Source of the DNA: Crossaster papposus
Taxonomy: Eukaryota > Echinodermata > Asteroidea > Velatida > Solasteridae
Reading direction: 5' to 3'
Assembly: GCA_037893245.1 (NCBI GenBank)
Contig: JBAIAA010000076.1
Coordinates: 124,001 to 188,000 of the forward strand
Length of the DNA stretch: 64,000 bases
Shown here: one piece after another, positions 37,801-48,372 of the stretch
Position numbering within the stretch: the stretch's first letter is position 1
How the letters are laid out: every line of letters starts with the position of its first letter
Notes under the pieces: model-generated
Seen by the model: the letters and a program-made list of their open reading frames with translations, nothing else
Database searches by the model: none
Told to the model about the DNA's origin: nothing
Made by a program: the position numbers and the translations under genes

Positions 37801-38339
37801 CCCAATCCACAGGGTTTAATCAAGGCGTCGTAAATGTTTCCAACGACCAAGACGCGTTTGGAACATTAATCAAAAAGAGTGAAGGAATCTTAAAGACCTG
37901 GACAGCGGTCAGGGTGATCAGCGGCAAGGGGGAGGAAGGGAGGTGTCTTGGGATTACTCCATGTAAGCCTGGGGGAGTAGGGATGATTGAGGTAAAGTAA
38001 TCACATCACACTCTATGTAGATATTCACAGAATCCACAATATTTTAATAATTTGGGAATTCCTCCATATACCTTGTGCGCTGAGTGAGTCTTCCGTACTA
38101 AGTAAATTTACATTGATGCGTTGGCGGTACGAAATCAAATGAACACACCTCCGTTGCTACGTACATGTAAGTAGATAATGTGGACTTTACATTGCAACAT
38201 CGTATCTAATTTATCATAATTCACTCTTCAGAAACTCTGCACATTAAATTTGGATGAAAAATCAAAAGTAAAGGAAACAATAAAGGGCGGTTTTTGTTTG
38301 TTTTATGTATTTTTTATTGTGACTGTATTTATTATTTTT
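34886..38339. other. Gene-free stretch
   Basis: No recognised exon. 34968-35275 is unusually rich in GAAT/ATTC words and has loosely inverted ends (CCCGATTCGCTGTTTG and CGATTCGGCTTACAAATCGG), suggesting another old foldback element. A CTACAAAGCTTTAAAA word is repeated in tandem at 35393-35430. Confidence 0.45.
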
Positions 38340-38482
38340 GGGGGTGGTATTTGGTGGGGGGAGGGGGGGGGGAGGGGGGAGGGGGAGGGGGGGGGGAGGG
38401 GGGGGGGAGGGAGGGGGGGGGGGTGGTGATGGTGGTGGTGATGGTGGTGGTGGATGTGGGGGGGGGGGGGGGGGGGGGAGGT
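38340..38482 (+). repeat. G-rich simple-sequence tract
   Basis: About 140 bp of G runs separated by single A, plus a (GGTGAT/GGTGGT)n stretch. Multiple runs of four or more G make it a strong G-quadruplex candidate on the + strand. Proline- and glycine-rich frames on both strands are artefacts. Confidence 0.9.
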
Positions 38483-39156
38483 TAGTGGTGTTGGCGGGGG
38501 TTTGAGGATGGGAGTTTGAGGGAGCGTAAAGTCTCACAATAATTACAAAGTCGGATCTGGTTTGGCTTTTAAGTTAAGAAATATAACTGTTGTGACATGT
38601 TAATTATATAGGCCTACGTCAATGTACTTTATTTCCCCCGTGTTTTAGCTCCGTGTGGCTTTTAAGGAATGATTATACGGGGCTCATAATTGCACGGGGC
38701 ACTGCAGCATGCAATAAAACACGGATGTTTACAAGGGTGCAATAACTCAAAACTTATTTTTAGAATTTCAGTATGATTTAAAGACATATCTGCAGATCCA
38801 GCTTCTATCTCCACAGATTGGAAATACAGACCGATTCCTTGCCAATTCCTCTGGCCAATTATCGGCAAGTATCATGGGACAGGGTCGTATGATTGATAGG
38901 CAAAGCAGTAGAGATTGCCAAATACCTTGCCATCGTCTTATAACTTAAACTATGCCAACAAGAAAGTAATCAAACATATATTTCCATAAGATTGTTTTTA
39001 AAGGAAAATGCAATGGTTCCACTCACGCCCTCGTGCGTCCGCAACACGCCCTCATATGCGTCCAGGCTAAAGATAATGGAAACTTGCAGTGAGTGGGTAC
39101 CGGGTGGGTGAAGGTAGGTAGGTGGTCCTGAGTGGGTGCAGGTGGTACCGGGTGGC

Positions 39157-39402
39157 GATAATTTTTTTCTGCAGGTAGGTTGGTACATAGTGTACCTTTA
39201 TTAGCCAATCAGAACACAGATGGTGTTGACGTCATCGATGATGTTAGAGTTGTCTGGGATCTGACTAGGGTTAGGGGTTAGGCCTAGGCTTAGGGGTTAG
39301 GGTTAGGGTTGTCCCAGACAACTCTAACATCATCGATGATGTCAACACCATCTGTGTTCTGATTGGCTTATGTACCAACCTACCTGCAGAAAACAAATTA
39401 TC
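39157..39402. repeat. Near-perfect palindrome with a telomere-like centre
   Basis: Two arms of about 85 bp, sharing TTCTGCAGGTAGGTTGGTAC, GCCAATCAGAACACAGATGG and ATCGATGATGTTAGAGTTGT, are inverted around a centre made of TTAGGG, TTAGGGG and TAGGCCTAGG words (39265-39309). By eye the arms differ by one substitution, a T/G difference in a T run and a 14-bp insertion (about 39190-39203) in the left arm. Such identity suggests recent origin or gene conversion. It may be a foldback element; no target duplication was resolved. Confidence 0.85.
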
Positions 39403-39592
39403 AGGTGCAGGTAGGTAGGTTTGTTTTTTGATTGAAAGAGGGGACGTTAAACAGTAGAGGGGAACAAGGTCCCCTATTGCCAAATAAAAGTACCAAACAA
39501 ATTACAAAGGAAATTAATCGAACAAAAACCAAACATATCACTGTTTTGTTTAGGTGTGAAAAGGCAAAGTAATCTTAATATTAAAGCTAATT

Positions 39593-40007
39593 TGTGACCC
39601 ACCAGGCTAAAACCAGGTGGAAGTCGGCAAATGCCATTTTGAGATATGGCATTGTACAAAAAAAAATGTGTTGCCGGTCGATTTTTTATTTTATTTTCAT
39701 AAATCGTTAGTTAAAACTCTAATTTATAGGCTGTTCATAGTTAAACCTTTTAAAAAATCCCCGAAAGTGATAATATCGGCCTTCTCCTGATTTTTGTTGT
39801 CGTTGCTATTACTCAAATTGAGCAAACTTGTTGCCGCGAACGGCAACAAAATGTCACTTTTTGAAGCGTCGTTACTTTTCATTCCATAGCGGTACTGGTG
39901 CATGTGATGTATCATTTTAAAGCTTAAAAAGCTAGCAATACAATGGTATAAAAATCTCTCATATGAAAAATTTCGACTTCAGCCTGGTTTTGGGGTGGTG
40001 GGTCACA
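39593..40007. mobile_element. Foldback MITE with ~33-bp inverted ends
   Basis: Ends TGTGACCCACCA...AAAACCAGG...GAAGTC are inverted at 39593-39624 and 39977-40007. The 415-bp interior is AT-rich and contains a perfect small hairpin, TTGTTGCCG-CGAA-CGGCAACAA, near 39828-39849. No reading frame resembles a transposase. Confidence 0.78.
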
Positions 40008-40235
40008 TTTTATTACAAGTGCAACTTCCACAAAGGGACCATTGTGCATGATACTTTCAGACAAAAAGCCTTTTTAATAGGATAATCCCAGCAGCTGACA
40101 TTTAATTTTTTTTTTTACAATAATGGCCCATAGATCCGACGCCCCATAGGTCCGGCAAAATATCATCTTCCTACCAAAACCCTAAAGATCCATAAGTCTG
40201 ACCTCGAAAGTCCGAATGCTATTATGTATGCATAC

Positions 40236-40764
40236 AAATCACAGACATATAAACACATAGACCTATTCAAAACTACAGGATGATTTCGTGATTTCGCGGC
40301 GCCCGACTAAAATACCAACTATGGGCAAATTTAGCCCTCGGTATAGGGAATTTGTACACACCCGAACTCAGTTCCAGTCAAATAATTATTTGAAAGCATT
40401 TATCGATTTAAAAGAAAATTACATAGGGCTATACCATATACTATGTAGATTTAGCATAACCAGTGTCAATCTTGATACCCTCAAATAAAGACGTTTAGGC
40501 CCATTTTTGTGTCAAGCGCGTTGCCCGGTATGCGCACAGAACGTAAAAAGCGCGCGGTGCGTTTCCCGTCGAACGAAAGATAGTGTACACAATTATATGA
40601 ACGCGCGTGCAAAGTGCGTTGCATGATAGACGCGTAATTGTACGCGCTTGGCTTTTTATATCTACACGCGCATGCCGTGCAGCCTACGCGTCGTTTTGCC
40701 CACACTTTGCAAATCACGGTTTTGTGCACACGACTGGCGGTCTATAGGTTTATATGTCTGTGAT
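40236..40764. mobile_element. Foldback element with CpG-dense interior
   Basis: ATCACAGACATATAAAC followed by ATAGACC at about 40238-40263 is inverted at about 40738-40763 with two differences. The right half (40505-40740) is packed with GCGC/CGCG words (GCGCGCGG, GAACGCGCGTGC, ACACGCGCATGC) in an otherwise AT-rich region. No coding frame. It may be a transposon with an inserted CpG-rich segment. Confidence 0.6.
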
Positions 40765-40860
40765 ACAAACATCGCGTAGAATGATAGCGCCACCAAGTGC
40801 TAATTAGTACACGCATTAAGGAATGTCCTCCTCTTCTCTCCTCTCCCTCCCCCCATCCCC

Positions 40861-40906
40861 ACCCGCCCCTGCCCCACCCGCCCCTGCCCCACCCGCCCCT
40901 GCCCCA
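40861..40906 (+). repeat. Three-copy 15-bp C-rich repeat
   Basis: ACCCGCCCCTGCCCC is repeated three times in tandem after a CTCC-rich lead-in starting near 40827. Confidence 0.9.
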
Positions 40907-41384
40907 ACTCACAGGATCGCTGCCACTGAGATTACTAACCAATAACTTTTGTTAATAGAAAAAGATATAAAAGTCGTGAATACGAAAAACTAGGGACTGT
41001 ATACAATTAACTAGGGATTGTATCCATTTATTTTGGTGAATTATGACTGTCAACGTCGTTGGTCTTCATACGTTCCGCGCGTATCAAAATCGATTCGAAT
41101 TGAAACGCGCGCCTTGGTCTTCATTCAAGTCGCCCAATTCCAATGAAACGCCGATCTGACGCGGGCGGCGCGTGGGGTTTGGTCCATAATTGTCCGCACA
41201 CGGGTACAATGAGTTCAAAACCACTAGAGTTCGAGTAGAACTATCGAATCAGAAAGAAATGGAGGTTGGACTCAAATACGTCCTCCAAAAACGGGCATTA
41301 ATTTTGTATCGACTTCTAAATAAATTCGTTCTTGTCTTGTCGGACGAATGAACCTTTCTTTGTAACGGTACATAAGCCCGACAC

Positions 41385-41465
41385 CTCAAAGGTCAGACGC
41401 CTTGTTTGTCCGACGTTGGACTTACGAGGCGTCGAACTTATGAGACGTCGGAGCTTACGCCGAAT
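41385..41465 (-). repeat. Degenerate CATAAGTCCGACGCC repeat cluster
   Basis: On the - strand, TCCGACGTCTCATAAGTT, TCGACGCCTCGTAAGTCC and related words repeat at about 17-18 bp. The same phrase type (GATCCGACGCCCCATAGGTC, CATAAGTCTGACC) occurs at 40132-40215, on the opposite strand. It is perhaps part of a dispersed repeat; the class is unknown. Confidence 0.4.
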
Positions 41466-42967
41466 ACTATGTTCTATATGCCTCATAAATCCACTTCTTC
41501 ACAAGTGTGAAAACAAGATCTTACTTAGGACGTTTGAACCTTAATCCTAGATTTTAATTTGGAATCTTCAGGACGCGAGTTTTATTGAAATCCACATCCT
41601 GCTACTAACCCTTTCTAATTCTCAATGCAATTTTCCATCATTCACATTCCTAGCTTGACCTAGTTACACACCCACATGCATCAAAATAATGATCGATGCT
41701 TCAGCTTATGTCTCAATCAAGAAGGCTTATCATCAGCAGGTGATAAGATTATCAGCAGGTGATAAGTAAGGACAAAGATTTGAGACATTACTCCTTCAAT
41801 CCTGATGTGACGGAGACACATTGTATCCCATATCTATCTTGCTTATACATATCGCCGCAACATCATGCAAAGAAGTAGTCAAGACCATTTCTTCATTTCA
41901 TAAGTTTATATCAATGTGCACTGGTTTTCTCATAGCAAATTATATCAAAGGTAAAATTGTATCTCTCCTGGTTAATGACAGCTTCCAAAAAGATTGAGGA
42001 TTATTTTGTTAAAAATTTTAATGGATTTCAAACGGGGCAAATGTTGCAATTTTTGTAGATGATATCTCAAATTCTCCAAGTTTTACGAAAAGACAAATTA
42101 GTTTTCAAGGGTTTTCAACCACTACAAATTTCCACATTCCTCAATACACAAATAATCGTTTACTTTAGTTTTCGCTATTTCCACTTATTGTAAATTGTGA
42201 TCAATTTGGGCCATTAAAGCTAACATACAACATTTATTTTTGCAGCTAGTCACTAACTCATCGGGAAGCCATGATTCCACAGGATGCTTGAGACTTATTT
42301 ACTTGTAGTCAAGTAAGTTATTTCATAATTTCGTTTCGTTTTATGATGTTTACTGCAAATGTTCACAGTAAAAAACAGCGTTTAGCTTTTGAAAACATTT
42401 TTAAACGCATATATTGATTGTACCCACTTTTTCACACGTTTTGTGCACGACATGTTTAGATTTTGCATTCAGATGTTTAAATGTTTTAGCATTTAAATTA
42501 AATTAAAATGTAAATGGCTGCATGTTTACAGGAGTGGGAACCAGGCTTTAATGATAATGAACTTATTTTACATTATTAGTTTGAGTAGATTGTACAAAAT
42601 GATAAGATAAGCCTAACTACTATACAATTACAAAGTGTACTACAACTACATGACTCTACATTCTACATTATAAGTATCGTGGTTTATCATTATATTTTGC
42701 TTATTCCCGCCACGATGAAGCCACGGCTTTAGCACGAATAATTTTAATATTCTAAATGCGAATCAAAGGCAAGTAAACAACAGATTCAACACTTCTAAGG
42801 TATTGGCATTAACTCCAGTGTGGATGGTTTTCATAGCAACAAAATATTCATCCTCAGTAGTTTTATCGTGATCACATAATATATTGCAGTTCCAATAAAA
42901 CTCAGCAAACTGAACAGATGTATATTTCTTAGTTGTTACAACTTTATGTTAGTCATTAGGTCAAAGG
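41466..42967. other. Gene-free stretch including the presumed PWP2 3' UTR
   Basis: No further coding frame. For the - strand PWP2 transcript, possible poly(A) words are an ATTAAA at about 42544-42549 and AATAAA at about 42232-42237 (reverse complement of TTTATT); neither is proven. A GATAAGATTATCAGCAGGTG duplication lies near 41735-41768. Confidence 0.4.
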
Positions 42968-43130
42968 TCAATAAAGAACAGCAAGATTTGATTGGTCACT
43001 ATCCGACTCCATCTCACATGTGTCTTCCGAGTCAGTCTCTCCCATTTCCATCTCACTCGCTGGTCGTTTGGAGGAACTTTGTTTACCAAGATTCATGATA
43101 TACTGTAAGCTGAAGTGATTGCTGTCACAC
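42968..43130 (-). CDS. PWP2: PWP2, terminal coding exon (partial gene)
   Basis: On the - strand a splice acceptor (TTTTTGATATTAG, AG at 43132-43131) is followed by one base completing a codon, 53 residues and a TGA at 42970-42968. The residues begin CDSNHFSLQYIMNLGK, matching the PWP2 C-terminus, where the human protein reads CSWNHYNMQYALAVSK as I recall it. A Lys-Arg patch and a long Glu/Asp/Ser-rich acidic tail follow, as in the human protein. The phase (one leading base) fits the exon ending at 57508, and the joined codon gives Met just before CDSNHF. PWP2 is a WD-repeat subunit of the UTP-B complex of the nucleolar small-subunit processome, needed for 18S rRNA maturation. The tail is less conserved than the preceding part. 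Confidence 0.88.
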
Positions 43131-43335
43131 CTAATATCAAAAAGAAAAATTGAAATTGATTGATCTGATTGATTTGACTAATCGATTGATTGAACAGCTG
43201 GCTGATCAACTTATTGTTTGAACTACAATGTACTGCCAGATGAATTTATTGATGGATAAATGTATTGATTTGTAGATTGACAAAGATGGGTTGACAGATT
43301 AAAAGCGCAGTTATGACAAGGAAGCTGCGAGAAAC

Positions 43336-43862
43336 ACAGATGTACATAGTGTAAACCGTTAGTTTACTAGTGGCTACAGATGTACAGAGTGTAAACCGTT
43401 AGTTTACTAGTGGCTACAGATGTACAGAGTGTAAACTGTTAGTTTACTAGTGGCTACAGATGTACAGAGTGTAAACTGTTAGTTTACTAGTGGCTACAGA
43501 TGTACAGAGTGTAAACTGTTAGTTTACTAGTGGCTACAGATGTACAGAGTGTAAACTGTTAGTTTACTAGTGGCTACAGATGTACAGAGTGTAAACTGTT
43601 AGTTTACTAGTGGCTACAGATGTACAGAGTGTAAACTGTTAGTTTACTAGTGGCTACAGATGTACAGAGTGTAAACTGTTAGTTTACTAGTGGCTACAGA
43701 TGTACAGAGTGTAAACTGTTAGTTTACTAGTGGCTATAATACAGATGTACAGAGTGTAAACTGTTAGTTTACTAGTGGCTACAGATGTACAGAGTGTAAA
43801 CTGTTAGTTTACTAGTGGCTACAGATGTACAGAGTGTAAACTGTTAGTTTACTAGTGGCTAT
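43336..43862 (+). repeat. Highly homogeneous 40-bp minisatellite, 13 units
   Basis: Thirteen head-to-tail units of exactly 40 bp (ACAGATGTACAGAGTGTAAA followed by CTGTTAGTTTACTAGTGGCT), with only the first two carrying ACCGTT instead of ACTGTT, an AT/AG change in the first, and a 5-bp insertion before the eleventh. Each unit contains GTAAAC-TGTTA-GTTTAC, a 6-bp-stem hairpin. Near identity suggests recent expansion or homogenisation. Confidence 0.95.
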
Positions 43863-45129
43863 TAGACATGCTGGAGTTAATGGTAGAGGAAAATCTGTTA
43901 AAATTGGTGGCGAGATAGAAATGGTCAGGCAGCTCAAAGGATTTAAAAGATGACAGGAAATATAGTGACACACAAATGTTTAGGGTCAGTTAGAAAGAGG
44001 AGTATAAAATCTAACAGAGGTCTTGATAACTATCTCTGTATTGTTGAACTTTTGAATAAGACAAATGTCATAAAAGCAGTGAAATTACGCTAAGTCAGAT
44101 GACTTGAGTTGTGCATTGTACATGTATGCACTTTGGGCCTTTAATTCTGATTAAACCAAGAGTTCAGTTCTTGTCTGAAGCCGTCAAGTTAGTACCAACA
44201 TTTCCTTTTAACTACAAAATCCCTGAATACTATGACAGAAACGTCATGATTCCATGCTTTATATGATTACAACCATACAGTACATGATTCATGTCTGTGA
44301 ATGGTGATAAGAAAGAACACAGTCGAATTGGTTAGATCATGCATAAATTTACAAACTTCGACTTTGTAATTTTGTTTTATCTGTAATTTCTTCTTGGGAC
44401 TGGAGTTCATAATTCTTGTGAATTCAAATGTGAAGCAATGTCAGCAATATTGACAAAATGTTTCACAAAAACTCTGTATTAACCAGCCTTTAGACAAATG
44501 TAGATTGAGAAGCATCAGAAATGATCAGGAAAAAATTGATACACATGTAATATGAAAGTGTTAAATAAAAATTTGAACACAAATAAAAATATGAACACGA
44601 AAAAAATATATCTGGTAAGCTAAACACACACTGATGGGTTACAAATGATAGAAATTTGGCCAAAACAACATGAATGAATGAATTAATTAATGAAAAATAG
44701 CACTCACAATCCTTAAAACCAACAAGGTGTTCCAGAGATTTTGTTTATCAGTGAAATACTGAGCAACTGAGAAGACGAAACAAGCAATTTAAGCATGACT
44801 TTGAGGGAGGTGGGTTTCAAGTGAAATGACAAAGGAAGGATCAAAATAAACACTTGACAATGATGACCGAATGGAAGGAAAGAGCATATATATGATCGAA
44901 TGGAAGGAAAGAGCATATATATGGTAATGATGAACTCAAATGAAGTAAAATCAGCCAACCAATTATAAATCAAAATGCAACAAAAAACATAAAAACTTAA
45001 TCAAAATAATACACAAAATATAATAAAAAATAAAACATTTATTCTGAAAAAATATACACATGGTATTGAATGAATAAAAATAATTTCACAAATGTACACT
45101 AATTAATATAAAATCAACCAAATATCTTT

Positions 45130-45512
45130 CTTTTTCACACCAATATACCACTAGGTAAATTTGGATACATACATGTATTATATTAAAGTGAACAAAGAAT
45201 TGTTGAACCTGCGACCTCCGGGATACCGTACCTGCGACCTCCGGAATACCGTACCAGCGCTCTACCAACTGAGCTAGCTTGCACTATGTTATTGTGGTCT
45301 CTCAAATTGTCAGTAATTTGTCATAAACAGTCATCAACACCAGAATTCCGTGTGGCCAGGGATCACGCCAATTTTACGATACAACCTGGGAAGTGGCGTT
45401 GTGGGGATCACTCAACGAGGGTACAACTTGTTATCTTATAATACACCAATATACATGTACCACAAGGGGAACTGAGGGTAAATCTTAATACATATTATAT
45501 TAAAGTGAACCC
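45130..45512 (-). repeat. tRNA-like-headed repeat array, inverted partner of 45523-46410
   Basis: On the - strand the repeat reads TTCACTTTAATATAAT, a body containing GATCCCTGGCCACACGGAAT, a tRNA-like head (A box TAGCTCAGTTGG; GGTCGCAGGTTC) at about 45285-45208, then the start of another unit (TTCACTTTAATATAATAC again). The period is about 320 bp. Within the head the GGTACGGTATYCCGGAGGTCGCA segment is duplicated in tandem. The head cannot fold as a normal tRNA. Confidence 0.7.
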
Positions 45513-45744
45513 AGAAACTGGAAGGGGCAGCCAACATAGGGCAAGATAGCTCAGTTGGTAAAGCGCTGGTACGGTGTTCCGGAGGTCTCATGTTCAAATC
45601 CCGCTTCTGCCATTTTTCTTAATTCACTTTAGTATAACATGTATCAATATTTACCTAGCCAGTTTCCCTTGCGGTATATTGGTGCATTATAATATAAAAA
45701 GTTGTATTCTCATTGAGTGATCCCACAATCAACGCTGCTTACCA

Positions 45745-45995
45745 GGGCCCAATTTCTTGGCTCTGCTTACCGTTAGCAAAAAATCTCTGCTTACTATAGC
45801 ACAAAAATTGGTGCTTATGGTAAACGTATTTTACGCGTTAGTGAGGAATTTTGGTCTCTGAGCATGCGTACATCCCGTAACTAAGGATTCTGTGCTTACA
45901 GGGTTAGCGCAAAAATTTTCTGCTAGCGCGGTTAGCGGAAAAGAGTGACGGTAAGCGCGGAATTCTGTGGTTAGCAGAGCCAAGAAATTGGGCCC
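45745..45995. mobile_element. MITE inserted in the tRNA-like array (251 bp)
   Basis: Terminal inverted repeats of about 28 bp, beginning GGGCCCAATTTCTTGGCTCT, face each other. The interior has further GCTTAC/GTTAGC words in both orientations. It interrupts the repeat body and abuts a second element with related ends. The 85-codon - strand frame over it (45831-46088) is a shadow. Confidence 0.85.
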
Positions 45996-45998
45996 AGA

Positions 45999-46236
45999 GG
46001 CCAATTTCACGGAGCTGCTAAGCAAAAAAATTTGCTTAGCATGAAAATTTGTCCTTGGTAAAAACAAGGTTACAGACCAAATTTTCACGTGATCTTTATT
46101 GTTTTTGATTGATAATCAGAGCTTTTTTGCTTAGCATGAAAAACACTTAGAATTTTGGCTGATAACTTGTTTTTAATGAGCAAGACTTTTTTGTGCTAAG
46201 CAAATTTTTGTGCTTAGCAGCTCCGTGAAATTGGCC
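45999..46236. mobile_element. Second MITE, back-to-back with the first (238 bp)
   Basis: Terminal inverted repeats begin GGCCAATTTCACGGAGCTGC and continue TAAGCA. The interior has GCTTAGCATGAAAA repeated. The first ten bases resemble those of the neighbouring element (GG-CC-AATTTC), suggesting the two families use related transposases and that one inserted at the edge of the other. Confidence 0.85.
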
Positions 46237-47439
46237 CCTGGTTGTATCATATAATCGAGCGTGATCCCTGGCCACACGGAATTCTGGTGTTTATGATTTC
46301 TGACTAGCACCCCCCAAACAAAAATTCTGACAATTTTGGAGACCACCAACATAGTGCAAGATAGCTCAGTTGGTAGAGCATCAGTCCGGTATTCAAGAGG
46401 TCGCAGAAAGTATCTTAGAGTAAAGGAAGCAATATGGGACAGGTATTGCAGTTTAAAAGGTTTTCTTTCCCTAACAGAGAAAATTGTTTCTAGTAAATCT
46501 TCAAAAGTGCACCATTATTGAAATAATTAGTTATACAAAGTATACATGGCAATGTTGGAATTTTAACCTAAATTTCCTGAGAGTGAAACTGGTAAATTTG
46601 TGACACAGTAGACCAAACTAGCAAACAATTCTTGGACATGAAAGTTAAGCAAATCCACTTTTCCCAAGTGCTGTAGGTGAATATTCTGTATTTTGATTGC
46701 AATACTGATTTTCATTTCCTCATTTTACTGAGAATGATTTCATGGTTGTTTGGTTGTTCAATTCGTAGCATGCATTAGCCACTTGGTTAATTGATAACAC
46801 GTCTAGTATGTTCATCCAATGCTCCATTTCAATACTAATCTCTGGCTGAAAGCGCTAATGAAATTGCTGCAGATTCATGCGTTACATATGACTGACTTCA
46901 TATCAGAGACACGCACCCAATTAGTGATAAACTGATGAACAACGGAACTCCAAAAGTGGAAAAAGTGGCGCATGGGCAAATACTGGGACTGAGAGTAATT
47001 GAGAACGATCATCGTAGACCAATTGATTGACATAATCAAGTTAGTCTTGACAAATAGGCCAGACATGAACAAGTGCATTACATATGTGTATAGTGACACC
47101 GATGCAAAAAGGGTCACACTTTCTCCTTGAAGTGAAACACGGTCTCTTCGGATACATTTCTTAAACTGCATTGATTCTCTTTGCAAAAAGCTCTGCCCTA
47201 TCTTTCTCTCTAAAAACAGTTTTTTTCTTGTAACAAAATATTCCTGCTCTATTGTGAAATTATCAGCCAAAGTTCTTTATTTTGAATAAAACTGTAGAAT
47301 TTATATCCATCTATAATTCCAGGAATCTCTGTGTCTGGCTGTATTTCGGACCCAAGTAGTCAAATATTGGGGCTGATTATCATTTTAAAATTTCGGCTCA
47401 TGATTTGCCAACTTGGATTCAAAATCTAGAACCGCGTAT

Positions 47440-47670
47440 TCCCAAATGTGCCCTCAAACAATACTAGATTGCTATGTCGCGTTGCAAAACACTCCGTTTA
47501 GGATGGGAAAATATTAAATATTTAAACCCCGTTTTGTTATCACTTGCTGGGTTTGCTTAATACGAAAACACATGATTCAAAGAGATCACAACCTGCGTTT
47601 TTACACAAAACTTTTTTGAGTATTGACAATTTCATCTTCACTGTCAAATTTGTCCTGAAAACCATCCTTT
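47440..47670 (+). repeat. Dispersed repeat, copy B (pairs with 14300-14530)
   Basis: Collinear with the reverse complement of 14300-14530: GTATTCCCAAA, CTCAAACAATA, AACACTCCGTTTAGG, TATCACTTG, the near-identical block at 47560-47597 and CTTCACTGTCAAATTTG. The word TTTCGGACCCAAGTAG at about 47343 also resembles TTCCGGACCCAAGTTG at 14503 but in the opposite sense, so the family may have inverted ends. Confidence 0.6.
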
Positions 47671-47934
47671 CCTTAATGACTAACAAAACGGAGTGTCTGT
47701 GTTTGAGTTTGAATTTTGCGCTTGTCATACCAATTTTATTTGGTTTTAGGGCTTTATTACATTACATGATTATATTCTTATGAATAAACTCATGACAAAT
47801 GAAAAGCCCCCAAGGTCAGTATTTATCGGTAATTTACATGTTTGATCGTCCCTCTGTTGCGTGTCACCTCATAAATTATGTGTTTTATTTGACCTGGAAT
47901 TGAAAATGGTACATGCGCAAAACTTTGTCGCTTA

Positions 47935-48372
47935 AGAAGCAGCGGTGTGGTATAGGTAGTTTTGGCTTGGGGGGTGGAGGTGTGCTTCTCAAGAAAGATT
48001 CTCCATCCATCTAGTTTTGGCTTTGGGTGGTGGAGAAGTGCTTGTCTAAAAGGATTCTCCATCCATTAGAATAGGTTGTTTTGGCTTTGGGTGGTGGAGG
48101 TGTGCTTGTCTAGGATTGTTCATCCATTGGTATAGGTAGTTTTGGCTTTGGGTGGTGGAGAAGTGCTCGTCTAGAAGAATTCTCCATCCATTAGTATAGA
48201 TACCGGTAGTTTTGGCTTGGGGTGTTGGAGGTGTGCTTGTCTAGAAAGATTCTCCATCCATTGCAATATAGGTAGTTCTGGCTTTGGGTGGTGGAGGTGT
48301 GCTTGTCTAGGATTGTTCATCCATTGGTTCAGGTAGTTTGGGCTTTGGGTGGTGGAGATGTGCTTGTCCGTT
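47935..48372 (+). repeat. Minisatellite, ~60-65-bp unit
   Basis: About seven units built on GGTAGTTTTGGCTTTGGGTG, GTGGAGGTGTGCTTGTCTAG and GATTCTCCATCCATT. The array stops at a GTCCGTTTTTTTTTGGGGCC block followed by ACCCTGTATAAC, a mariner-end-like phrase. Both overlapping - strand frames are translations of the repeat. Confidence 0.88.

Larger units (their letters stand above)
45523..46410 (+). repeat. tRNA-like-headed repeat array split by two MITEs
   Basis: One tRNA-like head lies at 45541-45613 (A box TAGCTCAGTTGG, B-box-like TGTTCAAATCC, 5' GGCAAGA pairing with 3' TTCTGCC) and a second at about 46360-46410 (TAGCTCAGTTGGTAGAGC). The body between them matches the - strand array at 45130-45512 but is interrupted after GCTTACCA by the elements at 45745-45995 and 45999-46236, resuming at GTTGTATC with GATCCCTGGCCACACGG. 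The two arrays diverge from about 45515. Likely a SINE-type tRNA-derived repeat arrayed in tandem; not a functional tRNA gene. Confidence 0.7.

Noticed and set aside
38262-38537. Proline-rich protein on the - strand
   Set aside because: Translation of a G-rich simple-sequence tract.
43336-43862. CRISPR-like regular repeats
   Set aside because: Units are contiguous with no unique spacers, and the DNA is eukaryotic.
45541-45613. Functional tRNA gene
   Set aside because: A and B boxes are present, but the anticodon and T stems do not pair properly, position 33 is not T, and several copies lie in repeat arrays; treated as tRNA-derived repeats.
46875-47270. 131-codon - strand frame
   Set aside because: No recognisable domain and no splice context inside the PWP2 intron.
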